A stretch of 64,000 nucleotides of DNA from Ancylomarina sp963977525 (lineage in GTDB: Bacteria; Bacteroidota; Bacteroidia; Bacteroidales; Marinifilaceae), in assembly GCA_963977525.1 (NCBI GenBank), contig CAXBPC010000002.1, forward strand, positions 177,290 through 241,289. The letters are read 5' to 3'. Each line of letters opens with the position of its first letter. The first letter of the stretch is position 1. The notes below the pieces were generated by a model. The model did no database searches. It saw nothing but the letters and a program-made list of their open reading frames with translations, and had not been told where the DNA came from. Below, in pieces: positions 61,540 to 64,000 of this stretch. The translations under genes were made by a program, and so were the position numbers.

Positions 61540-62970
61540 ATGGTTCAAACGAGAACAATCAAAAATATTTGCTGTATAGGTGCGGGTTACGTTGGTGGTC
61601 CAACCATGGCTGTTATTGCACAAAAATGCCCACACATTAAAGTGACAGTGGTCGATTTAAATGAGCAACGCATTGCAGACTGGAATGATGTTGATTTAGA
61701 TAAATTACCCATTTACGAGCCAGGATTAGCTGATGTAATTGCAGAAGCCCGAGGACGTAATTTGTTTTTCTCGACTGATGTGGATAAAGCTATTGATGAA
61801 GCTGAAATGATATTTATTTCGGTGAATACCCCAACCAAGACTTATGGTGTAGGTAAGGGTATGGCTGCCGACTTAAAATATATAGAGCTTTGTGCCCGCC
61901 AAATTGCCAGAGTAGCTAAAGATGATAAAATAATCGTTGAGAAATCAACACTTCCTGTACGTACGGCTGATGCGCTTCAAATTATTTTGACTTCTACAGG
62001 AAATTCTGCTAATTTCCAGGTGCTTTCCAGTCCCGAGTTCCTTGCTGAAGGAACAGCGGTGACTGACCTGCATAATCCTGATCGTGTACTGATTGGTGGG
62101 GGTGAAGATGCTGATGGGCAAGCTGCCATCGAAGCCTTAGTTAATGTTTATGAGAACTGGGTGCCTCGTGAAAAGATTATTACGACTCGCGTATGGTCTT
62201 CTGAATTATCCAAGCTGACCGCTAACGCCTTTTTAGCTCAGCGTGTATCATCCATCAATGCCATATCAGCGCTTTGTGAAAAGACTGGGGCTGATGTGGA
62301 TGAAATTTCACGTGCCATTGGTGCAGATAGCCGTATTGGTGCCAAATTCTTAAAATCCTCTGTTGGTTTTGGAGGTTCTTGCTTTCAGAAAGATATTTTA
62401 AATCTGGTTTATTTGTGCCAGCATTTTAATTTGCCTGAGGTGGCAGCTTATTGGGAGCAAGTCATTAAAATGAATGATTACCAGAAGCACCGCTTTGCTA
62501 AAAAGATAATTGACACCTTATTTAATACCGTTTCAGGTAAAAAAATTGCATTTCTGGGCTGGGCATTCAAAAAAGACACCAACGATACCCGCGAATCCGC
62601 TGCTATTTATGTGGCTGACGAACTATTGCAGGACAGAGCTGAAATACATATTTACGACCCTAAAGTCACAGCTTCGCAGGTCTACGCAGACTTGGAGTAT
62701 CTCCAAACTCAAAAAGGTCATCCCGAGGGAAGCGAAGCGACGAGGGATCTCTTGTCAAGAGTAAAAGTTCACAATAACCCATACTCTGCCATGCAATCCG
62801 CCCACGCCATCGCCATCCTCACCGAATGGGATGAATTCAAAACCTACAATTGGCAAAGCGTTTATACGGACATGCTAAAACCTGCCTTCCTCTTCGACGG
62901 ACGTAATGTGGTCTCAAAAGAAGAACTCGAAAAAATTGGCTTCCAGGTATATAATATTGGTAAAGGTTAA
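61540..62970 (+). CDS. ugd: UDP-glucose 6-dehydrogenase with repeat-derived insert
   Basis: Oxidises UDP-glucose to UDP-glucuronate for polysaccharide precursors, using NAD. The NAD motif CIGAGYVGGPTMA, substrate-site LSSPEFLAEGTAV, and catalytic Cys in GFGGSCFQKDIL are intact, and it resembles the eukaryote-like UGDH group. Length 476. Bases 62717-62751 encode KGHPEGSEATRDL, which reads as a copy of the palindromic repeat in frame, in a loop near TEWDEF. The 3' third is higher in GC than the rest. Confidence 0.92.
   Translation: MVQTRTIKNICCIGAGYVGGPTMAVIAQKCPHIKVTVVDLNEQRIADWNDVDLDKLPIYEPGLADVIAEARGRNLFFSTDVDKAIDEAEMIFISVNTPTKTYGVGKGMAADLKYIELCARQIARVAKDDKIIVEKSTLPVRTADALQIILTSTGNSANFQVLSSPEFLAEGTAVTDLHNPDRVLIGGGEDADGQAAIEALVNVYENWVPREKIITTRVWSSELSKLTANAFLAQRVSSINAISALCEKTGADVDEISRAIGADSRIGAKFLKSSVGFGGSCFQKDILNLVYLCQHFNLPEVAAYWEQVIKMNDYQKHRFAKKIIDTLFNTVSGKKIAFLGWAFKKDTNDTRESAAIYVADELLQDRAEIHIYDPKVTASQVYADLEYLQTQKGHPEGSEATRDLLSRVKVHNNPYSAMQSAHAIAILTEWDEFKTYNWQSVYTDMLKPAFLFDGRNVVSKEELEKIGFQVYNIGKG
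62717..62751. repeat. Repeat variant inside ugd coding frame
   Basis: GTCATCCCGAGGGAAGCG followed by AAGCGACGAGGGATCTC. It resembles the intergenic GTCATCCCGAG...GAGGGATCTC units (compare 62980) and is translated in frame. Confidence 0.75.
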
Positions 62971-62979
62971 ATATTAATT

Positions 62980-63048
62980 GTCATCCCGAGCTCGTTGAGG
63001 GATCTCAGGTATAAAAGGAGCAGATTCTTCACTACGTTCAGAATGACG
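62980..63048. repeat. Palindromic repeat after ugd
   Basis: GTCATCCCGAGCTCG and GAGGGATCTC, spacer, then a diverged right arm ending CAGAATGACG. It is 10 bases after the ugd stop. Confidence 0.65.
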
Positions 63049-63395
63049 AAACATCAGGAAAGCTATCTCATGATGAAGGAGCTGTTGTTAGTATAGAAAT
63101 GAATTATAAGGTCTGGCATTGTGTCAGACCTTTTGTGTTACAAGTCTAAATAGATTTAACCACAGATTTCACAGATGAGCACAAATTTTTTAAAGAATAT
63201 TTAACCACTGATTTATACTAATTGTCACTAATTAAAAGGAAGCGTTGAAAGTTATTGTCATGACCTTCGGAGATCTCGCACCCCGAGCATTCGGGGCGGT
63301 AGCTAGGAGGTGTCCCGAAGCATTGGGACGGCTATATCATGGTAGAAGAGTTGTCAGTATTTAATTAAGACGAATTACACTAATGGTTGAATCTC

Positions 63396-63511
63396 GTCAT
63401 CCTGTAACAAAGTTCGGCGAAGCCCATTTATTTACTTTCAGTGAGCTCGTAAACTCGGTACAGGATCTAGCAACTACTAAAGAGAGATGCTGAAACAAGT
63501 TCAGCATGACG
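63396..63511. repeat. Full palindromic repeat with nested insert
   Basis: Shares with 59539-59649 a stretch of over 60 bases from TTTACTTTCAGTGAGC through TAGCAACTACTAAA to the right arm, so copying was recent. Confidence 0.8.
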
Positions 63512-63530
63512 TATAAGAGATTTGAATTCC

Positions 63531-63625
63531 GTCAACCTGAACTCGTTTACTTTCAGTGAGCTCGTAAACTCGGTTCAGGATCTAATAATCAGGAACAACA
63601 GATGCTGAAACAAGTTCAGCATGAC
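63531..63625. repeat. Full palindromic repeat with nested insert, copy 3
   Basis: Left arm starts GTCAACCTGAACTCG, the same CTTTCAGTGAGCTCG insert, GGATCT, spacer and right arm AGATGCTGAAACAAG. Confidence 0.75.
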
Positions 63626-64000
63626 CTTGAAGAGGTTTTAGTTCTCAATCTGTCGTAATTCGTAATTGACAATTCGCAATTAAAAACCTCTTTCCCTCTC
63701 TTGGACTTTTCGATTCGCCTTAGGTGGACTTCCTTGCATTTCGCTTTTTCCCCTTTAGCCTTGTTCCAGCTTTGCTGGTCCCGAGTATCGGGATTAACCT
63801 TTTTGACCTTCGGTCAAACTTGACAAACTTGACAAGCAAGATTTTCCCCTTTTTAACTTAGTTTTGTTCGGTTTTGATTTCAAATGGGATTACTAAGTTG
63901 ATTATATATTGTATGACAGTTTAAAATCTGTGTTAATTCGTGAATCCCGATAGATACTGTGTTAAATTCCAAGTAATATTATCGGAAATATTTATTAAAT

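Larger units (their letters stand above)
62971..64000. other. Repeat-filled gap to window end
   Basis: No gene in the final 1030 bases. It is a string of degenerate repeats: palindromic family members, a CACTGATTT-type copy (63201-63239), a hairpin-rich block (around 63256-63350) and a tail resembling the pyrBI-flanking repeat (63690-63850). Confidence 0.7.

Noticed and set aside
62510..62764. 84-residue frame inside ugd ending with PREAKRRGISCQE
   Set aside because: It overlaps ugd in another phase; its end is the familiar alternate-frame reading of the repeat, not a protein.
59084..63625. CRISPR array
   Set aside because: Repeats are palindromic, variable, unevenly spaced and interrupted by genes; no cas gene is present.

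Overview
The window looks like chromosomal DNA from a marine-type Bacteroidota, plausibly the Marinilabiliales/Marinifilaceae area; that placement is inference from gene style only. Supporting signs are low GC, a SusC/SusD outer-membrane pair, a dipeptidyl peptidase III with the HECLGH motif, rare Shine-Dalgarno sequences, and many upstream regions carrying the Bacteroidota -7 box TAnnTTTG. The clearest promoter is TTTG-N19-TATATTTG in front of the HU gene. No rRNA, tRNA, CRISPR array, prophage or intact insertion sequence was seen.

Layout. 1-4.3 kb: housekeeping (argS cut by the left edge, ffh, folD). 4.7-9.4 kb: a SusC/SusD-like uptake pair. 9.5-15.5 kb: RNA and DNA housekeeping (dbpA-type helicase, ttcA, a DnaQ-like exonuclease, a YigZ/IMPACT protein, an EamA transporter, dnaA). 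16.0-17.1 kb: an SPFH membrane protein with a small ribbon-helix-helix protein. 17.2-20.8 kb: a cobalamin riboswitch driving btuF-btuC-btuD. 21.2-23.2 kb: HU, a TrmH-like methylase and a LytTR regulator. 23.4-30.5 kb: a long plus-strand run with an aminotransferase, DPP III, a DUF554 membrane protein, and a probable MurNAc salvage module: an AmgK-like kinase fused to a RapZ C-terminal domain, a 50-residue Cys-rich protein, and a MurU-like nucleotidyltransferase. 30.6-35.1 kb (minus): an ABCG-type exporter with two envelope proteins. 35.2-42.6 kb: DPP IV, a MATE exporter, a BamA/TamA-like barrel whose start codon appears non-canonical, a peroxiredoxin-like protein and OsmC. 42.9-50.5 kb: an ADP-dependent sugar kinase and a complete citrate lyase operon (citD-E-F-XG-C). 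50.5-56 kb: a broken four-helix-bundle (S23) gene in an inverted-repeat frame, a dihydrolipoamide-dehydrogenase-like protein without its disulfide, and pyrB-pyrI behind an attenuator with an 81-codon leader reading frame. 56.6-63 kb: the start of an exopolysaccharide locus (SLBB export protein, Wzz-like protein, UDP-glucose dehydrogenase), with two near-identical GIY-YIG mini-genes in the gaps.

From about 50.5 kb to the end, gene spacing widens and the gaps fill with dispersed palindromic repeats. The main family has two arms built around CTGAACTTGTTTCAG; single arms and full two-armed copies occur beside both GIY-YIG genes, and a relative lies in frame inside the UDP-glucose dehydrogenase gene. 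This GIY-YIG/repeat association and the pyrBI leader are the best candidates for undescribed biology here. The AmgK-RapZ fusion with its Cys-rich neighbour, and the barrel gene whose only upstream ATG is followed at once by a stop, come next.
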